DNA from: an uncultured Prevotella sp.
Lineage (GTDB): Bacteria; Bacteroidota; Bacteroidia; Bacteroidales; Bacteroidaceae
Direction: 5' to 3'
Assembly (NCBI GenBank): GCA_937877685.1
Contig: CALFGU010000241.1
Coordinates: forward strand, 1-24,766
DNA length: 24,766 nucleotides
The position numbers and the translations under genes were made by a program. Below, piece after piece: positions 1 to 9,000 of the stretch; positions within the stretch are counted from its first letter, which is position 1, and each line of letters starts with the position of its first letter. The notes below the pieces were generated by a model. The model made no database searches. It was not told where the DNA came from and saw only the letters and a list, made by a program, of their open reading frames with translations.

Positions 1-55
1 TCCCATTCCCGAACTCAAGCCTTATCTCCGCGGGGAAGGCATTCCCGTGAGATAA
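1..55 (+). CDS. hisF: Imidazole glycerol phosphate synthase cyclase subunit, 3' end only
   Basis: Only the last 17 codons are inside the window. Reading from base 2, the frame gives a C-terminus ending in IPELKPYLRGEGIPVR and a TAA stop at 53-55. This matches the usual HisF tail, where an IPELKxYL helix is followed by a short GI-V-R end. HisF makes IGP and AICAR from PRFAR using ammonia from HisH. The assignment is supported by the next gene, hisIE, which commonly follows hisF in histidine operons. The body of the gene is outside the window, so identity rests on this short tail and context. Confidence 0.8.
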   Translation, partial: PIPELKPYLRGEGIPVR

Positions 56-123
56 ATGTACTCTTGATTTTTTCTATCTGAGGCATAGTCCCTCACAACC
101 TAAAAACCTCAAGACCTCAAACA

Positions 124-735
124 ATGATTGATTTTGAAAAACAAGGCGGACTCGTTCCCGCAATTATCCAAGACAGCACGACACGCAACGTGCTCATGCT
201 TGGCTATATGAACCAAGAATCTTACAATAAGACGCTCGAAACAGGGCGCGTCACATTCTTCAGTCGTTCGCGCCAACGCCTTTGGACTAAAGGCGAAGAG
301 AGCGGCAACTACCTTGAACTTGTCAGCCTCGCCGAAGATTGCGACAACGACACACTCCTCGTAAAGGTTATTCCCCACGGACCGACCTGCCACACAGGAA
401 CGGACACGTGTTGGGGTGAGAAGAATGAGGCCAATCCCCTCCTCTTCCTCTCCGAACTTCAAGACGTCGTAGAACAGCGCCACCGCGATATGCCTGAAGG
501 TTCTTACACCACCACCCTCTTCCGAGATGGGCTCAACCGCATGGCACAAAAGGTGGGCGAAGAGGCACTTGAAGCCGTAATCGAAGCCACTAACGGAACC
601 AACGACCGCTTGCTCTACGAAGCATCCGACATGTTCTTCCACCTCGAAGTGCTCCTCACCGCCAAAGGTCTGCGCATCGAGCAAGTGGCTGAGGAACTCC
701 AAAAGCGCCATCAGCCAGGGTGGAAAAAGCATTAA
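124..735 (+). CDS. hisIE: Bifunctional phosphoribosyl-AMP cyclohydrolase / phosphoribosyl-ATP pyrophosphatase
   Basis: This cytosolic enzyme carries out steps 2 and 3 of histidine synthesis: PRATP to PRAMP (HisE part), then opening of the adenine ring to ProFAR (HisI part). The HisI domain occupies about residues 1-105 and shows WTKGEESGN (54-62), the metal-binding acidic cluster DCDND (72-76) and the zinc/catalytic signature GPTCHTG (86-92) with a further Cys96. The HisE domain, about 110-198, is MazG-like with KVGEEALE (143-150) and Asp169. The length, 203 residues, is normal for the fused enzyme. It starts 68 bases after hisF, so both probably share a transcript. The leader is rich in CCTCA/ACCTC words and has no Shine-Dalgarno sequence. 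Confidence 0.97.
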   Translation: MIDFEKQGGLVPAIIQDSTTRNVLMLGYMNQESYNKTLETGRVTFFSRSRQRLWTKGEESGNYLELVSLAEDCDNDTLLVKVIPHGPTCHTGTDTCWGEKNEANPLLFLSELQDVVEQRHRDMPEGSYTTTLFRDGLNRMAQKVGEEALEAVIEATNGTNDRLLYEASDMFFHLEVLLTAKGLRIEQVAEELQKRHQPGWKKH

Positions 736-805
736 ACTCCAGAACGAGTTTAACTCACTGGATTCCAACAATATCTAACATACAGTTCCAAACTACTATC
801 ATAGC

Positions 806-872
806 AAAAACTATTAGGCACTTAATGATTCTTAAGTCTCAAAGAATTTTCCCTAAGTGCTTAATAGTTTTT
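806..872 (+). terminator. Imperfect 19-bp inverted repeat after hisIE
   Basis: Arms 806-824 and 854-872 pair over 19 bp with one mismatch (AAAAACTATTAGGCACTTA against its partner). The right arm ends in TTTTT, and the left arm begins with AAAAA, so it could act as a terminator in either direction. It lies 70 bases after the hisIE stop. Nothing else convincing is seen between 736 and the next promoter; the short open frame at 720-908 has no coding character. Confidence 0.6.
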
Positions 873-977
873 CGTATGTCTAATTCTGTAAAAGGTGCAA
901 GGATTTAAGGAAGCAGAGAGTAAGGTTTTCTCCTGCGCCTGAAACACATTTCTCCCTGCATTTTCCCCACCGAAAAG

Positions 978-1007
978 TTGTAGATTCGTTTCTTTATCGT
1001 AACTTTG
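978..1007 (+). promoter_or_regulatory. Bacteroidota-type promoter for the dehydrogenase gene
   Basis: A TTG at 978-980 and TAACTTTG at 1000-1007 are separated by 19 bases, matching the -33 TTTG / -7 TAnnTTTG promoter of this phylum. Transcription would start near 1013, leaving a leader of about 28 bases before the ATG at 1042. Confidence 0.7.
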
Positions 1008-1041
1008 TCACTGGATAACATATTAAACTCTATACAACAAA

Positions 1042-2235
1042 ATGGGAAAAGTTCTTATCATTGGCGCAGGAGGCGTAGCCACTGTTGCAGCGCACAAGGT
1101 GGCGCAGAACTCTGACGTGTTTGATGAAATCATGATTGCAAGCCGCACGAAGTCTAAGTGTGACGCTATCGTTAAGGCGATTGGCAATCCTAACATCAAG
1201 ACTGCTCAAGTAGATGCCGACAACGTACCCGAATTGGTGGCACTCTTTAACGAGTTTAAGCCCGACCTCGTAATGAACCTCGCACTCCCCTATCAGGACC
1301 TCACGATTATGGAGGCTTGTTTGGAGTTCGGTTGTTCGTATCTCGACACGGCAAACTACGAACCCAAGGATGAAGCACACTTCGAGTATTCTTGGCAGTG
1401 GGCATACAAGGAACGCTTTGAGCAGGCGGGACTTACCGCAATTCTTGGCTGTGGTTTCGACCCCGGTGTGACTTCTATTTACACCGCTTATGCTGCGAAG
1501 CACCACTTCGACGAAATCCATTACCTCGATATCGTTGACTGTAACGCGGGCGACCACGGTAAGGCGTTTGCTACGAACTTCAATCCCGAAATTAACATTC
1601 GCGAAATCACGCAGAAGGGTCTTTATTGGGAAAATGGCCAATGGGTGGAAACCGAACCCCTTGAAATTCACCAGCCGCTTACTTACCCCAACATCGGTCC
1701 GCGTGAGTCTTACCTCCTTCACCATGAAGAAATCGAAAGTCTCGTAAAGAATTATCCCACTATCAAGCGTGCGCGCTTCTGGATGACTTTCGGTCAGGAA
1801 TACCTCACTCACCTCCGCGTGATTCAGAACATTGGTATGGACAGCATCGTACCTATCTGCTACGAAGGCCATTGGATTCAGCCCCTTCAGTTCTTGAAGG
1901 CCGTGCTTCCCAATCCTCAGGACCTCGGCGAGAACTACGAAGGCGAAACAAGTATCGGTTGCCGCATCCGTGGTATCAAGGACGGTAAGGAACGTACCTA
2001 CTACGTTTACAACAACTGCTCACACCGTGCAGCCTACGAAGAAACTGGCATGCAGGGCGTAAGTTACACCACAGGTGTTCCCGCTTGCATCGGCGCACGT
2101 ATGTTTATGCTCGGACTCTGGAAGCGTCCCGGCGTATGGAACGTAGAAGAATTTGATCCCGATCCCTTCATGGACGAACTCAACAAGCAAGGCCTCCCCT
2201 GGCACGAAATCTTCGACGGCGACCTTGAACTCTAA
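1042..2235 (+). CDS. Saccharopine dehydrogenase family protein, likely carboxynorspermidine/carboxyspermidine dehydrogenase
   Basis: The protein opens with a Rossmann NAD(P)-binding strand-turn-helix, VLIIGAGGVATVA, with the glycine motif at residues 8-13. This is typical of the saccharopine dehydrogenase family. The 397-residue length and overall sequence style fit the carboxynorspermidine dehydrogenase branch, which condenses aspartate semialdehyde with a diamine using NADPH to make carboxy(nor)spermidine for spermidine synthesis. The decarboxylase partner (nspC) is not in this window. It has its own promoter just upstream and a GC-rich hairpin terminator downstream, so it seems to be a single-gene unit. 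Codon use is C-rich, unlike the next cluster. The branch assignment is from memory of the family; a lysine-pathway role is the main alternative. Confidence 0.85.
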   Translation: MGKVLIIGAGGVATVAAHKVAQNSDVFDEIMIASRTKSKCDAIVKAIGNPNIKTAQVDADNVPELVALFNEFKPDLVMNLALPYQDLTIMEACLEFGCSYLDTANYEPKDEAHFEYSWQWAYKERFEQAGLTAILGCGFDPGVTSIYTAYAAKHHFDEIHYLDIVDCNAGDHGKAFATNFNPEINIREITQKGLYWENGQWVETEPLEIHQPLTYPNIGPRESYLLHHEEIESLVKNYPTIKRARFWMTFGQEYLTHLRVIQNIGMDSIVPICYEGHWIQPLQFLKAVLPNPQDLGENYEGETSIGCRIRGIKDGKERTYYVYNNCSHRAAYEETGMQGVSYTTGVPACIGARMFMLGLWKRPGVWNVEEFDPDPFMDELNKQGLPWHEIFDGDLEL

Positions 2236-2250
2236 AAGTTCTGTTCTCCC
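2231..2250 (+). repeat. 20-bp direct repeat, left copy
   Basis: TCTAAAAGTTCTGTTCTCCC here includes the TAA stop of the dehydrogenase gene (2233-2235). An identical copy lies at 14632-14651, beyond the whole Ter/cytoskeleton cluster. Similarity continues weakly for about 12 bases (both reach ATAGG). Each copy is followed by a GGCGCACC hairpin terminator. It may be a boundary duplication or a dispersed terminator-associated repeat. Confidence 0.75.
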
Positions 2251-2303
2251 CAACACAATAGGATCTCAAAAACATCAAATAGAAATTTAAAACTTAAAAT
2301 ACG

Positions 2304-2331
2304 GCGCACCGAGTTCAACGACTTGGCGCGC
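2304..2331 (+). terminator. GGCGCACC-type hairpin terminator after the dehydrogenase gene
   Basis: Arms 2304-2314 and 2321-2331 form an 11-bp stem with one A-C mismatch and one G-T pair around a six-base loop, followed by CTGTTCTGTTTG. It separates the dehydrogenase gene from the promoter of the next operon. Confidence 0.65.
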
Positions 2332-2417
2332 TGTTCTGTTTGTAGTCCTTTTATTTAATTATTACATACAAAATTTGAAAGACAGAGGTGACAAAAGTCA
2401 AAAAAAATTAACTTTAA

Positions 2418-2449
2418 TTGGGTTATATTAATAATTATTGTACCTTTGC
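2418..2449 (+). promoter_or_regulatory. Promoter of the Ter/cytoskeleton operon
   Basis: TTG at 2418-2420 and TACCTTTGC at 2441-2449 are 20 bases apart, an excellent match to the phylum's -33/-7 promoter. The start would be near 2455, giving a leader of about 60 bases, A-rich just before the ATG at 2517. A six-codon open frame (2474-2494) sits in this leader; it is probably chance. No other promoter of similar quality was seen between 2517 and 13847, so the whole run may depend on this one. Confidence 0.75.
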
Positions 2450-2516
2450 GAGGAGTTATCGCTATATATAATAATGAGTCTAAAACAATCATAAAATAAA
2501 TAAAAACAAAACAACT

Positions 2517-3929
2517 ATGGTAAAAAAATTATTTAGTTTATTGCTTCCTTTTGCAATAATGGGTAGTTTATCTTCATGCGGTGGGGATGACTTTGACAGA
2601 ACACCTCTAGACAAATATGTTGAAGTGATGAAGCAACCCACTCAAATGAACGACGGCAACGCTGTGTATTTTGATATGTCAGATGGAATGAATGCTGCCT
2701 ACGCAGATGACAACAGCAAGGCAGTGTTGCAAGGCATTGTAAATAGCATTGCAGGAAAAGCGGATTGCTTTGGTTTGGCAAATAATCAAATTTCACCTAT
2801 CGAAAAATCTCACACTGAATTGTACAACTATTTGCTGAATTCTAAAAGTTATTCACAAATTAGTGCACCTGTACAAAAAACTTTAGAAACTATCGTAGAA
2901 AATAATCAACCTGCGCTGTTATTGACTGACTACGAAGAATACAACAACGGTAGAATCCAAAAGGCAGCTTATGCCAAAAAAGCATTTACAGAATGGTTGA
3001 AGAAAGGACACAAGATTACTTTCTACAAATGGAACTTCACAGAGAACGGTAAGGAGAAGATGATGTTCTTGACTGTGTTTGATGATAACATCAACACACT
3101 TGGAAGTCTTATTAACAATGCCGTAAATGGTTTAGAAAAATTCGTTTTAGGTGGCAAGGACTTCGCTTTCCCAGCATTCACAAATTATGTTTATCAAGTT
3201 GATGATGAAGGAACTCAGAAACCCTTGTCAGTCAATCAAGGTGGTAACTATCACAACAGTAAAGGGCAAGACGCCGTAACCGTGGTGTTAGAAAAAGGAA
3301 ACGCTCAATCTTATAAATCATACTGTGAACCTTTGGCTGTAGCAGGTGGAAAGGGTGCCTATACTCCATTAAATACGGGAGTTGGAGCATTAGCAGAATT
3401 CTATCCTTTCTGTGAAGCGTGGGAAAATATTTTAACAAATGCCAAAGGCTTGAGTTCTAATGAAATACCTGAAAAGGACCGCTTTACTCACTTGTTAAGC
3501 AACTTGTATGTTGATCTCAATGCTCAGCATGGTTACAACGTTTCAGGAATTGAAGCACGTGTATTCGACATAACAAAAGCGATGGAAATGTGTGCTGAGG
3601 ATAGTGTGAAAGTTAAGGAAGTGCAAGGTTATGAAGGTAAACAGGTATTTGACTTCTTAACAGCAACTTACGAAACAGGCGACTACACAAAGATTTCTGT
3701 TGATTTTGATCAAAAATTTAAAGCTTCATCAAAATTTGAAGGAGCAATGTACCGCGTGGACATTGTGATTTCTGCAGCAACTTCAAACTTTAACAATGCT
3801 AAGGATTTCTTTAATTGGGAAGGCAATCCTTCGTTAGCAACTTCAGTAGAACAAGTTTTACTTGATACAGAATGTAACCCTCAAGGTCATGTGTTGTACA
3901 CTTATTATATTAAGAACATCGCATACTAA
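2517..3929 (+). CDS. Lipoprotein with a possible vWA-like domain, first gene of the cluster
   Basis: The N-terminus is a lipoprotein signal: MVKK, a hydrophobic stretch, then the lipobox LSSC with Cys21, followed by GGDD. The mature 450-residue protein should therefore be anchored to the envelope. Residues 50-58, VYFDMSDGM, resemble the first metal-site strand of von Willebrand A domains (DxSxS) with the last serine replaced. The later strand LLLTDYEE (134-141) and the helix-strand WLKKGHKITFYKW fit the same fold. This is inference from pattern; I do not recognise a named family. It starts the AT-rich operon, 63 bases before the next gene. In known Ter systems, vWA proteins are frequent partners, which fits, but those are usually cytosolic. 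Confidence 0.8.
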   Translation: MVKKLFSLLLPFAIMGSLSSCGGDDFDRTPLDKYVEVMKQPTQMNDGNAVYFDMSDGMNAAYADDNSKAVLQGIVNSIAGKADCFGLANNQISPIEKSHTELYNYLLNSKSYSQISAPVQKTLETIVENNQPALLLTDYEEYNNGRIQKAAYAKKAFTEWLKKGHKITFYKWNFTENGKEKMMFLTVFDDNINTLGSLINNAVNGLEKFVLGGKDFAFPAFTNYVYQVDDEGTQKPLSVNQGGNYHNSKGQDAVTVVLEKGNAQSYKSYCEPLAVAGGKGAYTPLNTGVGALAEFYPFCEAWENILTNAKGLSSNEIPEKDRFTHLLSNLYVDLNAQHGYNVSGIEARVFDITKAMEMCAEDSVKVKEVQGYEGKQVFDFLTATYETGDYTKISVDFDQKFKASSKFEGAMYRVDIVISAATSNFNNAKDFFNWEGNPSLATSVEQVLLDTECNPQGHVLYTYYIKNIAY

Positions 3930-3992
3930 TTCAAGCATTATTAATTCATAAACAAAAAAATAACTAAACATTAACCTTTAAATTCTAAAATT

Positions 3993-4355
3993 ATGGTAGG
4001 AATTCCCGTAACAACAGCCTACATGTGGGCAGCAGTAGTAGCAGTAGTTTTTTTCTTTGTTGCAGTAATCGCAACTAATATGATTTTGGCAAAACCCAAT
4101 AATCCTGGCACAAAAGCGCGCCGCATATGGTTCTGGATTATGGCAGTGTTAACGCCTATTGTTGGTTTTGTTGTAAACAGTCTTTATTTGAGCAACATGG
4201 CTGAAAATGAAGAAGTAACTTTAACCCAAGCAAGCAAAAGTGATTTCATGTTACATTCAGGTATCGCTGCTGGTGTATTCTTCCTGAGTTTCATTATCTT
4301 GGGCGTATTTTTAAGCAAAATCTTTAAGAGTTCTAAGGTCGGAACATGGTTTTAA
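3993..4355 (+). CDS. Small three-helix inner-membrane protein
   Basis: The 120-residue protein has three hydrophobic segments at about residues 9-33, 45-66 and 88-110. Basic residues (KARR, 41-44) lie between the first two and an acidic loop (AENEE) between the second and third, so the N-terminus is probably outside and the KARR loop inside. I do not recognise a family. It is the second gene of the cluster, 27 bases before the tubulin-like gene. A role as membrane partner for the cytosolic filament-type proteins downstream is inference from position only. Confidence 0.8.
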   Translation: MVGIPVTTAYMWAAVVAVVFFFVAVIATNMILAKPNNPGTKARRIWFWIMAVLTPIVGFVVNSLYLSNMAENEEVTLTQASKSDFMLHSGIAAGVFFLSFIILGVFLSKIFKSSKVGTWF

Positions 4356-4382
4356 TCTTTAACTTCTAAAAGGATATATAAA

Positions 4383-6008
4383 ATGAACGACAATCTTTTC
4401 TTGATTGCGATTGGTGGCACTGGTATGAGGTGCCTCGAATCGTTTGTACATCTTTGTGCCGCAGGACTTTTTGACAATCATGAAATCAATGTTCTAACTC
4501 TTGATACAGACCAGACAAATGGTAATAAGGCTAGAGTTGAAAATTTGATTGACTTATACAATAGTGTTAAAACCGAAGCAGAACCAGGTGGGCTAGCAAG
4601 AACAAACACGTTCTTTTCAGCAAAGATAAATCTCTATAAATTTTATACTGATTATTCACAACCCAGGAATAGCACACTAGCAGCATTAGCACAAACAAAT
4701 AATTTCGATGCTAGAGATGACAACCAAGACTTGTCAGACCTATTGTTTGAACGTGATTCTGTCCAGCAATTCAAGTTGGATCATGGTTACCGAGCTCAGA
4801 CTCATTTAGGGTCTATGTTAATGTACCATGGCATCATAGACGCTGCTCGTAATGCTAGAAGAGGTGGGGAAAATATTAAGTTCCAAGAAAAGCAATTAAC
4901 TGAGTTCTTAAAACTTTTGAATCAGAATGCTGCCACAGCTCGCGTATTCGTATTTGGCAGTATTTTTGGAGGAACAGGGGCTTCGTCAATTCCCGTCATC
5001 CCAAGAGCATTAAGTGAAGCTTTGAAAATTCAGACAGAAGGAGCAGTATTAGATCAAGTTTTGTTCGCATCTACACTTTTAACAGATTATTTCTCCTTCC
5101 CTCCTCCTAAAGATGAAGCTTTGAGAAGAGAGAAGGTAATCGCTTCATCCAACAACTTTGCATTAAATTCTCAAGCAGCGTTGAGTTTCTATAACAATGA
5201 TGATACCGTAAAGGGAACATACAAACGTATGTATCACATCGGATGGCCCAACTCATTGAAAATTGATTACTCAGATGGCGGAGAACAGGTAAAAACTGGT
5301 GGTGCGGAGCAAAAGAATCCCTGTCATATTGTGGAAATGATGTGTGCGGCTGCAGCTTACGACTTCTTTAACGAAAAACGAGAAGTTCTTACAGCAATTA
5401 AAGAGGCTGAGTATGTTTATCGTACAGTGGCAACAGATGATGCAGGCGTGTTAAGTTTGTCAGGTAAAAGTTTTGTTGAAAATGGCGATTTGTTTGAAAA
5501 CAAAATTGGAGCATTCTTATCATTTGCCCATCTCGTCTTGTCTAGACACGGCGGAGCTAAAGAAGGCACTGTTGGAACAACAAAACTTATTGAAGCACTC
5601 GCTTCTGAAAAAATAACTGACTACAATGCCATTCCTAATGTTCAACGTGAGCAAATCGACCAATACCTAAAAGAATTTGCCTACAAATTTGTAGATGGCA
5701 ATGTGTCATTTGGATGGATCTATCAAGTACAATCCTCAATCCGTAATGGTAAATTTATTTTCGCCCCAGAAGCATTTAGACAAACAGTGTCTGAATTATC
5801 AAAGATAGACGCAGGTGCTATTTTCGCAGATGAAAAACATCATTGGGATAAGAGTGGATGGGTTGGCGATGTTGCCAACAGAAGATTCGACACATTAATC
5901 TCTAATATGAGAAACAAAAATCTGCCAGAAGAGAAGCAAGGCACCTCATTAAGAGAGAGATTCTTGGCGCATATGTATAATGCCATCACTATCTCACAAC
6001 ATTTTTAA
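4383..6008 (+). CDS. Tubulin/FtsZ-like GTPase
   Basis: Residues 5-16 (LFLIAIGGTGMR) form the first strand and glycine loop seen in FtsZ/tubulin-like proteins. LDTDQTN (40-46) corresponds to the NTD-type loop after the next strands. VFVFGSIFGGTGASS (188-202) carries the tubulin signature GGTGxG-type loop, here GGTGASS. The arrangement fits the bacterial group annotated as tubulin-like proteins (Tubulin_2 type). It is longer (541 residues) than FtsZ and its C-terminal half, from about 300, is not recognisable to me. It probably binds GTP in the cytosol and may polymerise; both are inference. It is 19 bases before the actin-like ATPase gene, so two cytoskeletal folds are encoded side by side. 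Confidence 0.85.
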   Translation: MNDNLFLIAIGGTGMRCLESFVHLCAAGLFDNHEINVLTLDTDQTNGNKARVENLIDLYNSVKTEAEPGGLARTNTFFSAKINLYKFYTDYSQPRNSTLAALAQTNNFDARDDNQDLSDLLFERDSVQQFKLDHGYRAQTHLGSMLMYHGIIDAARNARRGGENIKFQEKQLTEFLKLLNQNAATARVFVFGSIFGGTGASSIPVIPRALSEALKIQTEGAVLDQVLFASTLLTDYFSFPPPKDEALRREKVIASSNNFALNSQAALSFYNNDDTVKGTYKRMYHIGWPNSLKIDYSDGGEQVKTGGAEQKNPCHIVEMMCAAAAYDFFNEKREVLTAIKEAEYVYRTVATDDAGVLSLSGKSFVENGDLFENKIGAFLSFAHLVLSRHGGAKEGTVGTTKLIEALASEKITDYNAIPNVQREQIDQYLKEFAYKFVDGNVSFGWIYQVQSSIRNGKFIFAPEAFRQTVSELSKIDAGAIFADEKHHWDKSGWVGDVANRRFDTLISNMRNKNLPEEKQGTSLRERFLAHMYNAITISQHF

Positions 6009-6027
6009 ATTCTAGATCAAATTAGTC

Positions 6028-9000
6028 ATGGAAAATAAACCTTTGGTAATTGAAGTCGGTTCAAATTACACACCCCCAGGTTCACTTAACAAATGGGTTC
6101 CGTTAAGCAACACGACACAATTCATTAATAATATCGTCACTCCTCAGTTAGATGAAAAGACAAATGTAGGTCAGTTGGTATCTGGTATACCTTCTGCATT
6201 TGCACGTGTTAATTTGTTTAAAACTGCGTTGGAACACCACAATGACAATAATGATCAGGCAGGTTCATTAGTAAAATATTATGCAGAATTGGTTAACGAA
6301 TGGCGTGGTTTGATTGCATGTATTGCTTTGGATAATGCTAACGTAACCGTGAGACGTATTAACATGGTTTATAGTGATGGTAAATCTGTAAATGAAACCG
6401 AAAACGTCTATGAACCTAAGGGTGCCTTTGGGAATATGCTATTGAAGCGTAGAGATTTGTGGTGTGAACAAAATCTCAACCCTAATGAACCCAAAGTACC
6501 TTTCATCAATGTAATTAAATATAGAGGCATGGTGGTAGGGGCAACTGCTCCAGATTCTCTATTATTTACTTCAACTGGATATAAACTTGAATATTCAAAG
6601 GGATGTCCTTGGATTGATTCACGCAATGGTCGTTTCATTGACCCCATTAATTCAGTCATGACACCAATGCAAGTAGCTGAACTTCACGCTTATATTGGTC
6701 ACTTAATTGAACGTTCAGGGGAATTCCAGGAATATTACAATACAACTAGAAGAGACTTTTCTGTAACAACTATCAGAACTGAATTAGAACTTTGGTTATC
6801 TGAACTAGAAAAAAAGGCGCGTCAGGAGAATATCGATTTAGAAATAGGAAGTATTCCTCCTGTTAGTGCTAAATTTGAGGGTCCTTTTAAGAATTTATTC
6901 TGCTACAAGGATCAATTATGGGGCAAGGAAGGTGAAATTTATACAGAAGAACAACCTAATTCTGTGAAGTTTGACCCAAAGGATTTGATGTTAGATGAAA
7001 CTGCAGCAAAGATTGCTCGCATCGAATTGCCGGTAAAACCAGAAGACTATGAGAAATTACCCATATTGGTACTTACAGCAAAAATTCTGGGGGATGATAA
7101 AAAGGCTTATTTCGCATTACCGTTAAGTGCATTAGGATTAAATGTATATGGAAAGACTGTAGGAAATCTGATCAGTATGCCTGGATATCCAAAGCATAAT
7201 TCATCAGAATTAACAGCTGTGTTTAATCCGAATGCTCGTACGAATAACTTAGAGGTCTCTTTGAATATCAAAACTACGAATGGCAAGATGCGTTCCTTTA
7301 AGAAGGTTTACACATCTGACAGTGCTATTTGTAATAAGGACATTTTGCTCTGGCCAAACTTCGTTTCAACTCAGTGGAACCAGTATTACATGTATAGCGA
7401 ATTGCCCCACAACGGCAACACGCAACATTACAAGGCTGTCCCACTTGTTGGAGAAATGCAAAATGGTTCTTTCCGTATCATGCTTGATGACTACGACAAA
7501 CCAATTTTATTGAGTGAAAATGGTCAAATCACTAAACTTGCAAAGGAAGTAAGCAAAGGTATATGTGCTGACTTATTGGTTGTATCAAGTGACGCGGTTG
7601 CAGATAACCCCTACAAGTATGAAATCTATCGTTCAAAGAAACCATTTAAGGGCGTAAAGTTACTTTCTCCAACCAGCAACGAAGGTGGTTATATTTTGAT
7701 TAATTATACTGATGATAAGAGCAAACCTCTTCCACAAATTTTTAATCAAATCAATCAAATTAAAGGCGTAACCTTGGGTATTGACTTTGGTAGCACAAAC
7801 ACATCCATCGCAATATCTGACGGAAGAGAAGAATATCCTAATTCAAATAAACCATTAAGATTCACAAATCAACGTGTGTCGTTGATGGGATATGAATTGC
7901 CGAGTTCGCCAATGTTCCCGCGCGAAAATCACATCTTGTTCTTCCAAGGTGCATGTGGTGACGTTGAGTGGAACTCAATAAAGAGCACACTTACAACACA
8001 TGACACACGCCGCTTACCAGCATCTAATGAACCACTAGATTTACGTTTATCTCAAGCCGTTGCTGGTGGATTCCCCTGCTTCTCAGATGAACTTCCATTG
8101 ACAAGTTCAACAGAGCGCAATATTTATCTTAATTTCCCCAACAGTATTGGTCAAGTGACGCAAATACATAATATGAAGTGGGAAGAAGATAAAAATTCTA
8201 TTGCACATAAGAAGGCCTTTATTAAAGGACTATTATTGCATGTATACGCAGCTTTGTTTGCAGACCAAGAAGGTGGGGAGACGTGGTATCCCAATAAGTT
8301 AAAATGGTCCTATCCTTCCGCAATGTCTCAAGTTTTGATAACTCAATATCATCAGATTTGGGATAGTTTGAACGACGGCAAAAATCCTTCACCTATATTA
8401 GACGCTACCGGACAACCATGTCCATTGTCTGTATGTGCACCTGATGCTAGAGGAAATTTCGGAAACGATAGCAATGCTGGAGGATTCGGAAACGGATTCG
8501 GCGGAGGATTCGGAAGCGATAGCAATGCTGGAGGATTTGGAAGCGGATTCGGCGGAGGTTTCGGAAGCGATAGCAATGCTGAAGGATTTGGAAGCGGATT
8601 CGGTGGAGGTTTCGGAAGCGATAGCAATGCCGGAGGATTTGGAAGCGGATTCGGTGGAAGTTTCGGAAGCGATAGTAATGCAGGTGGATTCGGAAGTGGA
8701 TTCGGAAGTGATAGCAATGCTGGAGCATTCGGAGGAGGATTCGGGAACGATAGCAATGCTGGAGGATTTGGAACCTCTAATAACAATGCGTCATGTATTG
8801 ACTTAAGACCTGATGACCTCAATGCTGCAGTTATATATGCCCCAATTCCAGTTAGTGAAGAAACAGACAGAAGTTTATCTGAAGCTGAATCCGCAGCTAA
8901 TTTTGTTGCATCAGGTTCATCTACAAGAAAAGGCGGTTCTGAATCAAAAATTTTGAGTCTCTGCTTTGATGTTGGTGGTAGTACTACAGACATATCTGCA

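Noticed and set aside
720..908. 62-residue open frame after hisIE
   Set aside because: It begins inside hisIE and is mostly made of the 19-bp inverted repeat; no coding character.
2474..2494. Six-codon leader frame before the operon
   Set aside because: Too short to support, with no stalling motif or paired structure.
8458..8778. CRISPR-like array
   Set aside because: Units are direct, adjacent and in frame, with no unique spacers and no cas genes nearby.
8352..8993. Antisense and shifted frames across the FG repeat (PNPPPN-rich and EDSEA-rich)
   Set aside because: Long open frames there are a by-product of the tandem repeat; the + frame carries the ATPase motifs on both sides.
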